Assembly: GCA_003255065.1 (NCBI GenBank)
Contig: QAOA01000393.1
Coordinates: 682,001 to 746,000, forward strand
Source: Cercis canadensis
Taxonomy: Eukaryota > Streptophyta > Magnoliopsida > Fabales > Fabaceae
DNA: 64,000 nucleotides
Reading direction: 5' to 3'
Below are positions 54,693-64,000 of this stretch, in pieces. The first letter of the stretch is position 1. The number at the start of each line of letters is the position of its first letter. A program made the translations under genes and the position numbers. The notes beneath the pieces were generated by a model. It ran no database searches and had not been told where the DNA came from. It saw only the letters and a list, made by a program, of their open reading frames with translations.

Positions 54693-57600
54693 CACTACAA
54701 GAAAACTGTGTTTTTCTCACAAACCAAATTCGTGAGAAAATACTCCAAATTCCGTGAGAAACCCATTTCTCATGAATTTTCTCATGGATTTTGGGGCATC
54801 AAAAAAACCCTCGTGACAAACCGGATTTCTCATGGATTTACAGTGGACATGAGAAAAATGGAAAAAAAAAATTCTCAAGCATGTTTTTCATGAAATTTCT
54901 CACGGATTTTCATCCGTGAGAAATTCCTCAAGTTTTTTTTTTTTTTTTACTGCTGATTTTTTATATCACTATTATATAATTTCTCACGGATTCTTGTATG
55001 TGAGAAATTCCTCCAAATTTTTTAATTTTTATTTATTTATTTATTGGCTAATGATTTCTTATATCAATATTATAGAAATCACAAAAACGGAAACAAAAAT
55101 CAAACATTAACAAAAAAAAATAATACATTATCACATTTAAACAAACTTTACAAAGTTTAGACTTTCACTTTACACATTTTACAATTTTTATACAATATAA
55201 TACCATATTTGCAACATGATCAAAACAACCAATGAAAAACTAACTCTAAATAAAATTTCCGAACCCTAGACTTGAAACAAAACACAAAAATCTCAACAAA
55301 ATGAACAAATGTAGAGGCAACTTTCCAGCTATTCTGCACTATCATAATACAAAGTTTGGTCTTGGACCAGTACTAACCTTACAATTTTTATACAATATAA
55401 TATCAACTCACACTTTCACAATACTACAATTCTAAAAGAGCCATATTTCTAGGTTTCAGAATTTGATTTTAGATCTTTAGATGTGTGGAAACTAACTGGT
55501 CTTTGTTTAAATTATATCAATAAGCTTTCAAGTGCTTCTCTAGGGACCATTCTCTTGTAATCAGCAACAGATGAACATTCCTTGATTATCACCTATTAAA
55601 ATAATTCCTTCAATATAAATGCTACAAGGTTCACATCTCCACTACAACAAAAACTTTTGGCATTCAATTTTACCCAAATATATTGATTTACGAAGTTGAA
55701 AAAGATTTTACCCCCTCCAGAAAATAACAATCAAAACAAAATCAAATCGGGCCATTTTAGGAGCTGTAGGACTGAGAAACTTTCTAATGAGAATTAGAAG
55801 CAAATACATGTCTAAGACTACTGATACGTGTAGCAAAGTGCCAAGGAGTGATGGAAGAACCTAACATAATTTATGAGCACATGACAATTCCTCCAACACA
55901 GCTCCTGGAACAGGGTCTAGACAAAACTCATCTTGAGTGAAGTTGCCTAGAAAAATCAATGGTGAAGAGCTAAGCATAGGAAATCATGTAGTGACACTCC
56001 AAAATGACCATGAAAGTTATATCATACTACACACTCCAACAAAAATTGAACATAACAAGAACACAAGGAGAATATATTTATGAAGATAGAAATATTTCAC
56101 AACATAACAGATCTTGATTTATTGCTTGTAACAATGATCAAGTATGTCTAAAAGCAACGTATCAACGCGAACCAGCAATGAATTGATTTTCAAGAAAGAG
56201 ATTTTGAATAAAAAAAACATGTATGAGATCACCTTACTGGTATACTTTACATTACATACATGCCAAATTATCTTCACAAGTCAGGTCAACCTAAACTTCT
56301 AGTCCATATAACGGCAAACATTTAAAAGGTGACAGTAAAAAAAAATTAGTTACATATTTGACAAAAACGCAATTCAATCCCTTAAACAGCACCTAAGCTA
56401 GTCTAAGTAAATTAAAGTTACAATAGTACAATGAGAAAAAGCATGGCAGCACCTAAATAAGAAAATTCAAACAAACACTCTAATCACTTTGACTACAAAA
56501 GGGCAAAGAATTCAAACAGCAATCATAAAGATATCTTAGAACCCAAAAGCCATAAAAAAAAAAACCCAATGACCTAGCAAAGATGATTATTCAATCTAAG
56601 ACAAATAACTCAAACAAACATTCTAAAGGCAAATAAAACAAACAGAAAGCATCACACAATTTTAAGGGAAATTAAACCAGCTACCAAAAATAACAAAAAC
56701 GCCTCGCATGCAAGAAATTTTAAAAAGTGTAATGCAAACTCTGCAGGCCGGATTTTGCACATGAATAGCTTTTTTCTTATAAAAAAAAATTGAAATGCCC
56801 CCATTGAACAGCCCCAAAATCCTGAGCCTTCATATTTTCCCAAACATTCAAAAGGACATAACGAAGGATACCATAAAGAATCTATTCAAGAACAAATAAA
56901 CACAATTCTTTAGAAATTGGCACTTGACAAACATAATTTGATTTAAAATCAGGGCAGTATGTGGAATAATCAGTCAGACCAACCCTTAAACGCAACATAT
57001 ATTTGCCACCACAAATAGAATGAATAAGACAAAGAATGAAGTGCAGCCATAACTGTAGAGCCCGGTGATTTGTAGAACCACAGACCCAAAAAATTGAGAT
57101 AAGCCACAACCAGACCAAAACCTTATAATTTTAGGCATAAATCGACTAACCATAGCTAAGAACTCATGATATTGAACCGATATCCATCAAATATCACCAT
57201 ATCAATCAATAATAAACATAATCTATTAGAATCTCCATAGAACAACAAAATAAATTAATTATTCCAGTCCTTTCATTAAGAAAGACAATGAGAACTCGAA
57301 CAACCAAAAATAAAATTTCCTGGAACACCCAAAATCGAAGACAACAAATCATGCATGGGAATGAAGAGGAATGATGGGTGGAGGCATCGGATGTAATCTT
57401 CTCACTGCTCCCACTGCGACAGACTATCTCAGCGAGCGTGAGAAGCTTGAACTGGCGCCTAAGAGATGAAGAGGAAGTAAGGTTTTAGGAGTGGGCAATC
57501 CAGTCAACAGAGAGATTAAGGGCGAGAGAGAGGCACATAGTGAGACTGAGAGAGGTGTGCTGGTGATGGTAGTGGACTAGTGGTGGTGGCTCTACTGCCG

Positions 57601-57954
57601 CGCGCCGGTGCAAGAACTAAGAGAGGGACGGAGGGAGATGCGAGAGAAAGGGGGAGAGAGCAAGGGACAAGGGTGAGGACGAAGATGTGGAACTTAGGGA
57701 TTCCATAACCAAATGGGTGAAATTCAATTTTTTCACAGAATTTTCTCACGGAATGTTTTTCCATGAAAAAGTCTTTAAGAAAATTGATTTTCTCTTAGAA
57801 ATTCTCACAAAATTTTCTCACAAAAAACCTTTTCGTGACAAATTCCGTGAGAAAATTCTATGAGATGCTATTCTGTAAGAATTCCATCAAAAATTCTCAT
57901 AGAATTATGTTCCGTGAGAAAATTTCGCAAAAAATTACGTGTTTTCTTATAGTG
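54693..57954. mobile_element. Non-coding CACTA element, 3,262 bp
   Basis: Termini CACTACAAGAAAACTG and GTTTTCTTATAGTG (one mismatch in the TIR), with 3-bp TSD CCT at 54690-54692 and 57955-57957. Subterminal CGTGAGAAA / TTTCTCACGG arrays occur at 54715-55010 and 57735-57925. The first 14 bases match those of the element at 24150. No transposase motif was recognised in the interior, so it would depend on a partner. GA-rich sequence near 57480-57690 matches the same position in the larger element. Inserted in the 3' region of the gag-only gypsy. Confidence 0.92.
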
Positions 57955-57957
57955 CCT

Positions 57958-58309
57958 ACATTAGTGGAAAGTGGGATGAAAAGTAAGGCTATGAAATTCT
58001 TTAATTCATACATTTAGAAGTTAATTTGCATGTGCTAGTTTGTATAAATTTATCTAAATTGTAAGGGGTTAAGTGAAAAAGACTATATACACTCAGGGAG
58101 TTATGAGTAATGTAAAGATTATACTTGGATTGAAATTCTAGACATTCTTGATGAATTGAGTTTTCTCTGAGCTATAATTATTTGTATCTTTGAGGTCTTT
58201 TGGGTTAGTAAATTTAGGTTATCACTCATGTGTTTAATTGTAGTTAGTTTTGTTAGTTTAATTTTTTGTTTTGCTCGAGGACTAGTAAAATGCTAAGTTT
58301 GGGGATATT
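57958..58309 (+). other. 3' non-coding region and polypurine tract of the gag-only gypsy element
   Basis: Continuation of 53451-54692 after the CACTA insertion. It ends TGCTAAGTTTGGGGATATT just before the 3' LTR (TGATGAGTG), as expected for the plus-strand priming site. Confidence 0.7.
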
Positions 58310-59608
58310 TGATGAGTGAATTTTATATCCATGAATTAGGTATTTCTTATTTGGTATTTAATTGCTTTTGGAGTAATTTAGTAGTTTTAGTTGATTAATT
58401 TTGTGTTTATGCTGTAGGTAATGATAATTTAGCAAATAGGTAAAAGTTTGGTGCAATTTTGTGCTAAGAATAGGAAAATTTGTGCTCAAGTGATGGGAGC
58501 AAAGCCTAGAATCAAGGGCCTAGGTGCCCAAATGGCTGAAATCAGAAGAGCGCCAAGGCACCCCATCAGAGGGCCTAGGCGCTGGTTTGCTGAAGGAAGG
58601 CTTCTTGGAGCTGAAAGCATAGAGCCTAGGTGTTGAATTTGAGGGCTTAGGCACCTCGGAGTGCATGTGCGTGAGTTTTGCCTATTTTCTCATAATTCTT
58701 GTAGGATTTGAATTCAATCCTTGTCCTATTGTAATTAGGTTTTCTAGGAACTATAAGTAGGTAAAATTAGGACTAATTTGAGAGATACTTTCAGAAGACA
58801 AGGATTGAATAGGATAGATTAGAGGCGGCAACGAATCTGACTTCCCCATTAGTTTTCTTCTTCTACTTTCTTTCTCATATGCTTAGATTTATTATCATGA
58901 TGTTTTCTGTTACCATCATGAACTAAATTTCTCTCTAGGGCTATGATGTAACCTAATTAAGAACAGTTGTAGTTTCTTAGAATTAGTCTATGATTTTATC
59001 TTTTCTATTTGAGTATTCATATCTGTTTTTCATGCTTCTAATTGTCTGATCACTAATTAATTGATAGATTAATCATAATGAGACCAGAAAGAGATTTTTT
59101 TTGTCTCATTCGTTGGAATAAATACAATAGGTTGCATATAGGATAGGAATATACGTACATGGCCTATGTAGTCAATTAAAATATCTATAAAATTGAATGA
59201 ATTTTCTGGTTATTCGTAATTCACATAGGGATATAGTGGATTCATAACTTAGAAATATTTTCACTAGACCTTGGGAGAGGCTAATGAATAATTTAGGGAA
59301 ACTTAGCTAGCTATTATGAAGATAAATCTAGATTTAAGAAATTAAGGAATAAAAATTAGGATTAATTATGGTGAAATCGGAAACCCTAGGTTTTTTTCTC
59401 TTAATTAATTGCTGATTTTTATATGCTTTAGTTCGTTTTCAATTTACTTAATATTAGACTTGAATTTCTCCTGAATCGTTGATCAAATAAAACTGGGATT
59501 AACCCAATTTCAATAGTTAATAACATTAATTCTTGAGGGATGATCTTTACTCTCATTTTATTACTTGTAAGACGATAGCATATACTTGCACTCTGTTTTA
59601 TCACAACA
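58310..59608 (+). repeat. 3' LTR of the gag-only gypsy element
   Basis: 1,299 bp, TGATGAGTGAATTTTATATC to TTTTATCACAACA, flanked on the right by TACTC. Its mate is 49936-51224. CCTAGGCGC-type words recur at 58500-58660. Confidence 0.92.
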
Positions 59609-59613
59609 TACTC

Positions 59614-60581
59614 AACCACATGTATAGTGTCAATTGGCAAGATTAAGCTGCATCCACACAAAAGGTCTTTAGTTTGATTCTTTTTAATGATATTTTGTTG
59701 GTAGGTATCTATAAATTATTGTGTCATGTCTTAGAGCTAGAGCAATTGTAGATGTAAAAGTTAGTATTGGGCCTTTTCTTCATAGCTTAATCTTTTGGGG
59801 AAGGTTGTTCCTTGACATAATCTCTGAATTTGCTCAACCAAATGGTCAAGTTCCATTGTTGTTGCCCCAACCTCTTTTAATTAAGTTAAATTTTAACCAA
59901 GATATAAGTGGGACTCTAAATTACTCACCCTCCAAACTTAAAGAGCTTTTACATGCCAAGGGCCTTTAGGAGAGTTGGTTGTATAGTTGTGCAAATTTAA
60001 TAGTGACTTGGTATAGTTGTGCAAATTTAAAGATATAAAAAATTTGAATAAACAATTAGTTGTACTCTAAATCTTTTTTTTTTCAACATACAAAAGTTTA
60101 AGATAACAAGAGGCTACCACATTCTAAGACTAAGGCATGACATAAGCCTCACAAGAGCAATCAATGGTGGAACTAGCATAAATTTTTTTTGGGGGGTAGG
60201 GGACTAAAATATAATTACTAAGGATGTAGACGAAATTTTTATAATTTTTGAGGGGGTTAAACATGTATTTTTGAAAGAAAAAAAATTAAAAATTAAAAAT
60301 CAAAAGAAAATTTTATTTTTCAAAAATTTTGGGGAGTTGTTATTGCCAACCCAAGGAGTAATGACCATGCTTACAATGGTACTTACAGATTGTCTACCAA
60401 AAAGGGCTATTAGCCGTAACATGATGTGATCTAATGACATATTTCTTAGTTATTATGTTTAATATTAAGAGTTCAATTCTTCTCTCTTCCTCCCTTAAAT
60501 ATTCATAAAGCAACTTATTCACTTGTATCAGAAAAGCAAATCCTCAAGTGGAACAAGCAAGAAACTTATTGTCGTATAGAC
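59614..60581. other. Unassigned sequence between the gypsy element and the hAT-like MITE
   Basis: An 82-codon ORF (59721-59969) has no recognisable motif. A 20-bp word GTATAGTTGTGCAAATTTAA occurs twice around 59980-60030. A polyG/T-rich stretch 'TTTTTTTTGGGGGGTAGGGG' at about 60181-60200 looks repeat-derived. Nothing firm. Confidence 0.3.
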
Positions 60582-61080
60582 TAGTGTTTTAAAAATAGGA
60601 CGGTTATTCATGAACCAGCAAGGAGAACAAGTACAAGTTGGACTGAATGGTAGGACCGAATGATGTCATAACTATAACTTTTACATATATTTAAATATAT
60701 AATTAAATAAATCCAGCAATAGTTGATAAATATAATTTTGTGCAACAATAACCTCAAATCTCAAGTTCTCCTAATGGTTTGGACTCTATTTGGATGTATT
60801 TCTACTAAGAAGTGGTAGGTTTTAGACCCATTCACTAACACTTTTCTCATGAATTCTGTCAATTTCTGAACAATTTTGGTTAATAAATATATTTGCATGT
60901 ATTAATATTCTCAAAAGTTGAGATGTCCTAGTAGCAAAGAGTGATTTTTGAGCAACAAAAAACTAGTTGATCAAATGATTTAAATCCATGCATGAATGTT
61001 TTTCCTTCATCTTTGCCAATTTTTCAAGCCATCTAGTTTTTGCAAAACACGTCTAGTCTAGTCCGATTTTTAAAACATTA
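60582..61080. mobile_element. hAT-like MITE, second copy (499 bp)
   Basis: The left end TAGTGTTTTAAAAATAGGAC and the right end GTCCGATTTTTAAAACATTA correspond to the termini at 26079 and 26662, and the interior keeps GATGTCATAA(A/C)TATAA. The flanking 8-mers GTATAGAC (60574-60581) and GTTTGGAC (61081-61088) match at six of eight positions, as expected for an old 8-bp TSD. Confidence 0.8.
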
Positions 61081-61193
61081 GTTTGGACACATACACCTCA
61101 CAGGGGGATAAGTTGTATCCATAATATATATTTATATAAATATATGACGGTAGCTTCGCCTACAATGCACAACTTCTATATTGTGCACTGGTG

Positions 61194-61585
61194 CAAAGCT
61201 TGAACTGACGAAGCGATTGATCTGAAGAAATGGGTTTGGTCATATTAAGCTTAAGTATCTTCAACAATCCTTTGATGACAATTGGATAAATTTTCCCACA
61301 TATGAAGACAGGCAAGAAAGTTTACAATGTGTTTAAGTTTTCTATGGTTGGAAGTTAGGGTTAATTGCTGAATAAGAAATATGGTTATTCAAAGCTTGAA
61401 CTGACGAAGCGATTGATCTGAAGAAATGGGTTTGGTCATATTAAGCTTAAGTATCTTCAACAATCCTTTGATGACAATTGGATAAATTTTCCCACATATG
61501 AAGACAGGCAAGAAAGTTTACAATGTGTTTAAGTTTTCTTTGGTTGGAAGTTAGGGTTAATTGCTGAATAAGAAATATGGTTATT
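61194..61585. repeat. 196-bp tandem duplication
   Basis: The unit starting CAAAGCTTGAACTGACGAAG at 61194 recurs at 61390 with almost no differences (e.g. TTTTCTATGG versus TTTTCTTTGG near 61337/61533). No coding function was recognised. Confidence 0.95.
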
Positions 61586-61795
61586 TGCAATTTCAGGTTC
61601 CCTTTTTCCTATTAACTTTCTTTCAATAGTCAAATGCTCAAACATGAATTATTGAACGTGTTTAACGTTTTCTTTTGTTGGAAGTTAGGGTTAATTGCTG
61701 AATAAGAAATATGGCTATTTGCAATTTCAGGTTCCCTTTTTCCCATTAACTTTCTTTCAATAGTCAAATGCGTGATTAACTCAAACATGAATTAT
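61525..61795. repeat. About 133-bp second tandem duplication, overlapping the first
   Basis: GTGTTTAAGTTTTCTTTGGT at 61525 corresponds to GTGTTTAACGTTTTCTTTTG at 61658. Both are followed by TGGAAGTTAGGGTTAATTGC and GCAATTTCAGGTTCCCTTTT. It is more diverged than the 196-bp repeat, so it is probably older. Confidence 0.88.
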
Positions 61796-61920
61796 TGAAG
61801 TTTATGCGTGCTCAATTCGCCAATGACATTATCCAAAAGTTTCACTTGTTGGGATACCTCATATTAAGAAATGAGAAAACTCTACCTAACCTTTGAAGAA
61901 TATAGCTAACACGCATTTAT

Positions 61921-62310
61921 AATGGCGTTGGTACCCACCTCAAAGCAGAACTCATGGCTATTAGGAATGGCTTGCAAGCTTGCTGGGACAGAGGTTTTAT
62001 GAATCTGACCTGAGAATCAGACTCTCTAGAGGCAATTAATTTGATAAAAAATGCAGATGTCAATTTTCACAGCTATGGGTGCATCTTAAGTGACATCAGA
62101 CATCTTATGAGAAGAGGTTGGCAGCTGGATGTGAAGCATGTGCTGAGAGAAGCTAATCAAGGGGCAGATTTCATGGCAAAAAAAGGAGCTCAAGGGCATG
62201 AAGGTTGGTCATTTTATGATCAACCTCTTCCTGAAGTTCTGATAATTTATCGGCAGATAGGATGGCTATTGCCTTCCCAAGGCCGTAGTTTTTTCGTTTC
62301 TTCACTCTTT
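61921..62310 (+). pseudogene. RNase H-like domain (RVT_3), tail of a LINE-type element or its relic
   Basis: Reading from 61921: THLKAELMAIRNGLQACWDR, FMNLT then TGA, ESDSLEAINLIKNAD, CILSDIRHLMRRGWQLDVKH and VLREANQGADFMAKKGA. The E...D...D residues of the RVT_3 RNase H are visible (AEL, ESDS, GADF). This domain ends many plant L1-type LINE ORF2 proteins and also occurs in stand-alone host copies. There is one in-frame stop, upstream domains are missing (5' truncation is typical of LINEs), and the fragment runs into an AT microsatellite. Confidence 0.75.
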
Positions 62311-62317
62311 GTAACCA

Positions 62318-62319
<2 letters not shown>

Positions 62320-62366
<47 letters not shown>
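62320..62366. repeat. (AT)n microsatellite
   Basis: An uninterrupted AT run directly after the LINE RNase H fragment. It could be the simple-sequence tail of the LINE, and it abuts the MITE at 62364. Confidence 0.95.
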
Positions 62367-62368
<2 letters not shown>

Positions 62369-62664
62369 AACTTCTATTTTTACACCCTAATTTGTTAATA
62401 TTACACCCTCTTTAATATCTAAATATAAAATAAACTAAATTACCCTCATTCAAAAATACAAAGTTTTAAAATTTTTATTAATCATAATATTCTTTTTAAC
62501 TCTTATTTTTTGTAGCTCCATTTTTTTAATTAGAAAGAGAATATATAATTAGTCAATTTTAAAAAAAAATTATTTTTAAATGAAGGTAATTTAATCTATA
62601 TCATATTTAAACCTTTAAGAGGTGTATCATTAGTAAACTAGCGTGTAGAAATAATAGCTCCCTA
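62364..62664. mobile_element. Small MITE (about 300 bp) in the AT microsatellite, TA target site
   Basis: The left end TAGGGAACTTCTATTTTTAC and the right end, whose complement reads TAGGGAGCTATTATTTCTAC, are imperfect inverted repeats continuing for about 45 bp (ACACCCTAATTTGTTAATA). Both ends are bordered by TATATA, so the TA duplication of a Tc1/mariner-like MITE is possible but cannot be distinguished from the microsatellite. No ORF. Confidence 0.7.
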
Positions 62665-63130
62665 TATATATACACACATTGGAAAATAAAAATTTGGTTT
62701 CAGTATTTTTCTTTTCTAACATAAGCTGAAATTTTAATTTTTCTGAAATAATTTTTCTATCTAAAAGTGAATTTCTTTTGATCAGAAAAGATAATTCGCA
62801 TGGATCATAAAGTAATGATACACTTAACATACAATTCTTCTTGATATAGCCCAAAATTGAGGTTATATACATACAAAAAGAGTATATTAAATCAAATATA
62901 TTTTTATTCACAGTCAAAGAATTCTGTTGAAAGAAGTATATTTTTTTCAGTTATTTATGACAGTATAAAAAGTTTATGGCCAAGTCTACAATACCCATCC
63001 TTAGAAATAGCTGAGATTAAGCTACTTGTATAGTCCAGATTTAATGATTTAATATTAACTATAAATGATTAATTATATTTTAGCCCAAAAAAATTTATAT
63101 ATTTACATTTATTTTCCAACTAACCAAAAA
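62665..63130. other. AT-rich intergenic sequence
   Basis: No terminus, repeat array or domain was recognised. A 95-codon minus-strand ORF (62630-62917) has no motif and overlaps the MITE end. Confidence 0.4.
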
Positions 63131-63134
63131 CATA

Positions 63135-63182
63135 CACCCTCTTCTTTCTCTCCCTCTCCCTCTCCCTCTCCCTCTCTCTCTA
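63135..63182. repeat. CTCCCT/CT pyrimidine repeat
   Basis: (CTCCCT)n then (CT)n, as often seen in plant 5' leaders. It is followed at 63213 by a short ORF. Confidence 0.95.
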
Positions 63183-63212
63183 CTCAGATTCTGACCCACT
63201 TCCTCGCCGGAG

Positions 63213-63383
63213 ATGCTTCTCCACGTGACGGTGGCAAAGTTTTTGGAGGAGAAGCGGCCTTATGCAAAGGAGGAGTATCCTGATCTGACCCTATCAAGGA
63301 TTCATTCATGTCTGAGCTTTTCGGAGCCATTTTTGATTTCTCACAAAAATTCCAATTTCGAGTATGAAATGAGGAACATCTAA
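63213..63383 (+). CDS. Short ORF (56 aa) behind a CT-rich leader, not recognised
   Basis: The ATG at 63213 opens MLLHVTVAKFLEEKRPYAKE and closes at TAA 63381-63383. The CT-rich stretch ahead of it resembles a plant 5' UTR, and the codon content (charged, Lys/Glu-rich) looks more protein-like than its surroundings. It could be the first exon or a relic of a host gene. I do not recognise the family. Confidence 0.3.
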   Translation: MLLHVTVAKFLEEKRPYAKEEYPDLTLSRIHSCLSFSEPFLISHKNSNFEYEMRNI

Positions 63384-63463
63384 TTGAATGAAAATGAAAT
63401 GATCAGCAGCAAAGGAAATAAAAATAAGCCTCTCGTTTCTTCAGAGACAATGTGGAACGAATT

Positions 63464-63760
63464 TCAACAAACAAATTTTGTTACAAAAAGAATAGAACTG
63501 AGGAAGCAAAACAGAGAGGATTCAGAAAAACAAGAACTGATTCGTTTCAGATCCCATCCATACTTCATTCCTGGTAATAGTGTATCAGTAGGGTAGTCGA
63601 AGCTCTGCCACAAATACTTTTGGGGATTCTCGTCATTATCTTCTCTTAGTACCAAGTTTCTCGAGTCTAAGAGCTGCAAAATGGGGCTCAAGGCCTTTGC
63701 TGTTGAGTTTGATGACCAAACAACACAATCGGTGGACTGGGTCAGGGAACTACAAACGGT
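63464..63760 (-). pseudogene. Fragment of a G-type lectin S-receptor-like kinase (B-lectin domain)
   Basis: On the minus strand: VVWSSNSTAKALSPILQLLD, SRNLVLREDNDENPQKYLWQ and SFDYPTDTLLPGMKYGWDL, the diagnostic end of the bulb-type lectin domain and its link to the S-locus glycoprotein domain. These receptors span the plasma membrane with an extracellular lectin part and a Ser/Thr kinase inside. After GWDL the similarity stops abruptly; the following residues are unrelated and end at TGA near 63464. No signal peptide, SLG, PAN or kinase region is in the window. It looks like a truncated pseudogene. Confidence 0.8.
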
Positions 63761-64000
63761 GGCCGTGGGACAGCCGCGCTAGCATGACGGTCAAAAAATT
63801 GAAATATCTGCAAAATTGATTTTTTGGGGTCAATGTATAATTTTGTAAAAATACTAGGTTATATTACTACATTTTATAAAATTGGTTCTTCAGGTAGTAC
63901 TAAACACAATCTGAATCATTGAATACAAATTCAGCGTTCATAAAGAGGTTTTGCACCGGTGCCCATTTTTAAAGATGGGTACTGTAGACTTGACCAAAGT
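63761..64000. other. Window end, nothing recognised
   Basis: No motif or terminus was recognised. GCACCGGTGC at 63952-63961 is a palindrome. Confidence 0.4.

Larger units (their letters stand above)
49936..59608 (+). mobile_element. Ty3/gypsy element with both LTRs and gag but no pol (deletion derivative)
   Basis: LTRs at 49936-51224 and 58310-59608 (TGATGAGTG(G/A)A...ATCACAA(GA/CA)) are flanked by TACTT (49931-49935) and TACTC (59609-59613), a TSD with one mismatch. The primer-binding leader is TTTTTGGCGTTGATGTCAGG, a decayed form of the Athila type. Gag is recognisable. No protease, RT, RNase H or integrase was found in the 7-kb interior, which instead holds a copia fragment (52560-53450), 3' non-coding sequence and a CACTA element (54693-57954). 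The tract AAGTTTGGGGATATT before the 3' LTR fits a polypurine tract. Confidence 0.9.

Noticed and set aside
59721-59969. 82-codon ORF after the gypsy 3' LTR
   Set aside because: No motif, no leader, no splice context; not supported as a gene.
63952-63961. GCACCGGTGC palindrome near the window end
   Set aside because: A single 10-bp palindrome without partner or context.

Overview
This window looks like nuclear DNA of a dicot plant: AT-rich, intron-bearing, and dominated by nested LTR retrotransposons and DNA transposons. I cannot name the species. The only convincing intact host gene is on the + strand at about 40.6-47.8 kb. It encodes a divergent methyl-CpG-binding-domain (MBD) protein whose N-terminal half is built from tandemly duplicated exon cassettes. 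No tRNA, rRNA or CRISPR array was seen.

Layout. (1) 1-19722: a minus-strand Ty1/copia element of Sirevirus-like organisation. Its 5' LTR is at 17658-19722, its gag is split, its pol is decayed, and it has an extra Transposase_32-like ORF after pol; the 3' LTR lies left of the window. It is interrupted by a complete Athila-like Ty3/gypsy element (6214-17005, 5-bp target-site duplication TCCAC), by a shrunken solo LTR (4007-4640, TSD TGTTT), and, inside its own LTR, by a PIF/Harbinger-like TIR element (17906-18816, TSD TTA) carrying a captured fragment of a host LRAT/NC-domain gene. (2) 19728-24149: two more solo LTRs in unassigned sequence. (3) 24150-38717: a CACTA (En/Spm) transposon with 3-bp TSD GAT and a decayed Ptta/En/Spm transposase. 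It was itself hit by a hAT-like MITE (8-bp TSD) and by a Tat-lineage gypsy element (26715-37237, TSD CTACT), which has dual RNase H and an antisense ORF and in turn contains a copia solo LTR (28287-29745). (4) 38721-48300: flank and the MBD gene. (5) 49202-49534: a small solo LTR. (6) 49936-59608: a gypsy element with both LTRs and gag but no recognisable pol; it holds a copia fragment and a second, non-coding CACTA element (54693-57954, TSD CCT). (7) 59614-64000: a second hAT-like MITE, tandem duplications, a LINE RNase H tail, a small MITE on an AT microsatellite, and a fragment of a G-type lectin receptor kinase.

The transposon ORFs are broken, and many stops sit where the family has Gln or Arg. 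LTR differences are enriched for CpG transitions, as expected of methylated, silenced copies. The MBD gene, by contrast, has open exons, canonical splice sites and all-phase-0 introns. Boundaries of the insertions rest on TSDs and terminal motifs read directly from the sequence. Family names rest on protein motifs recognised by eye, not on a database search.
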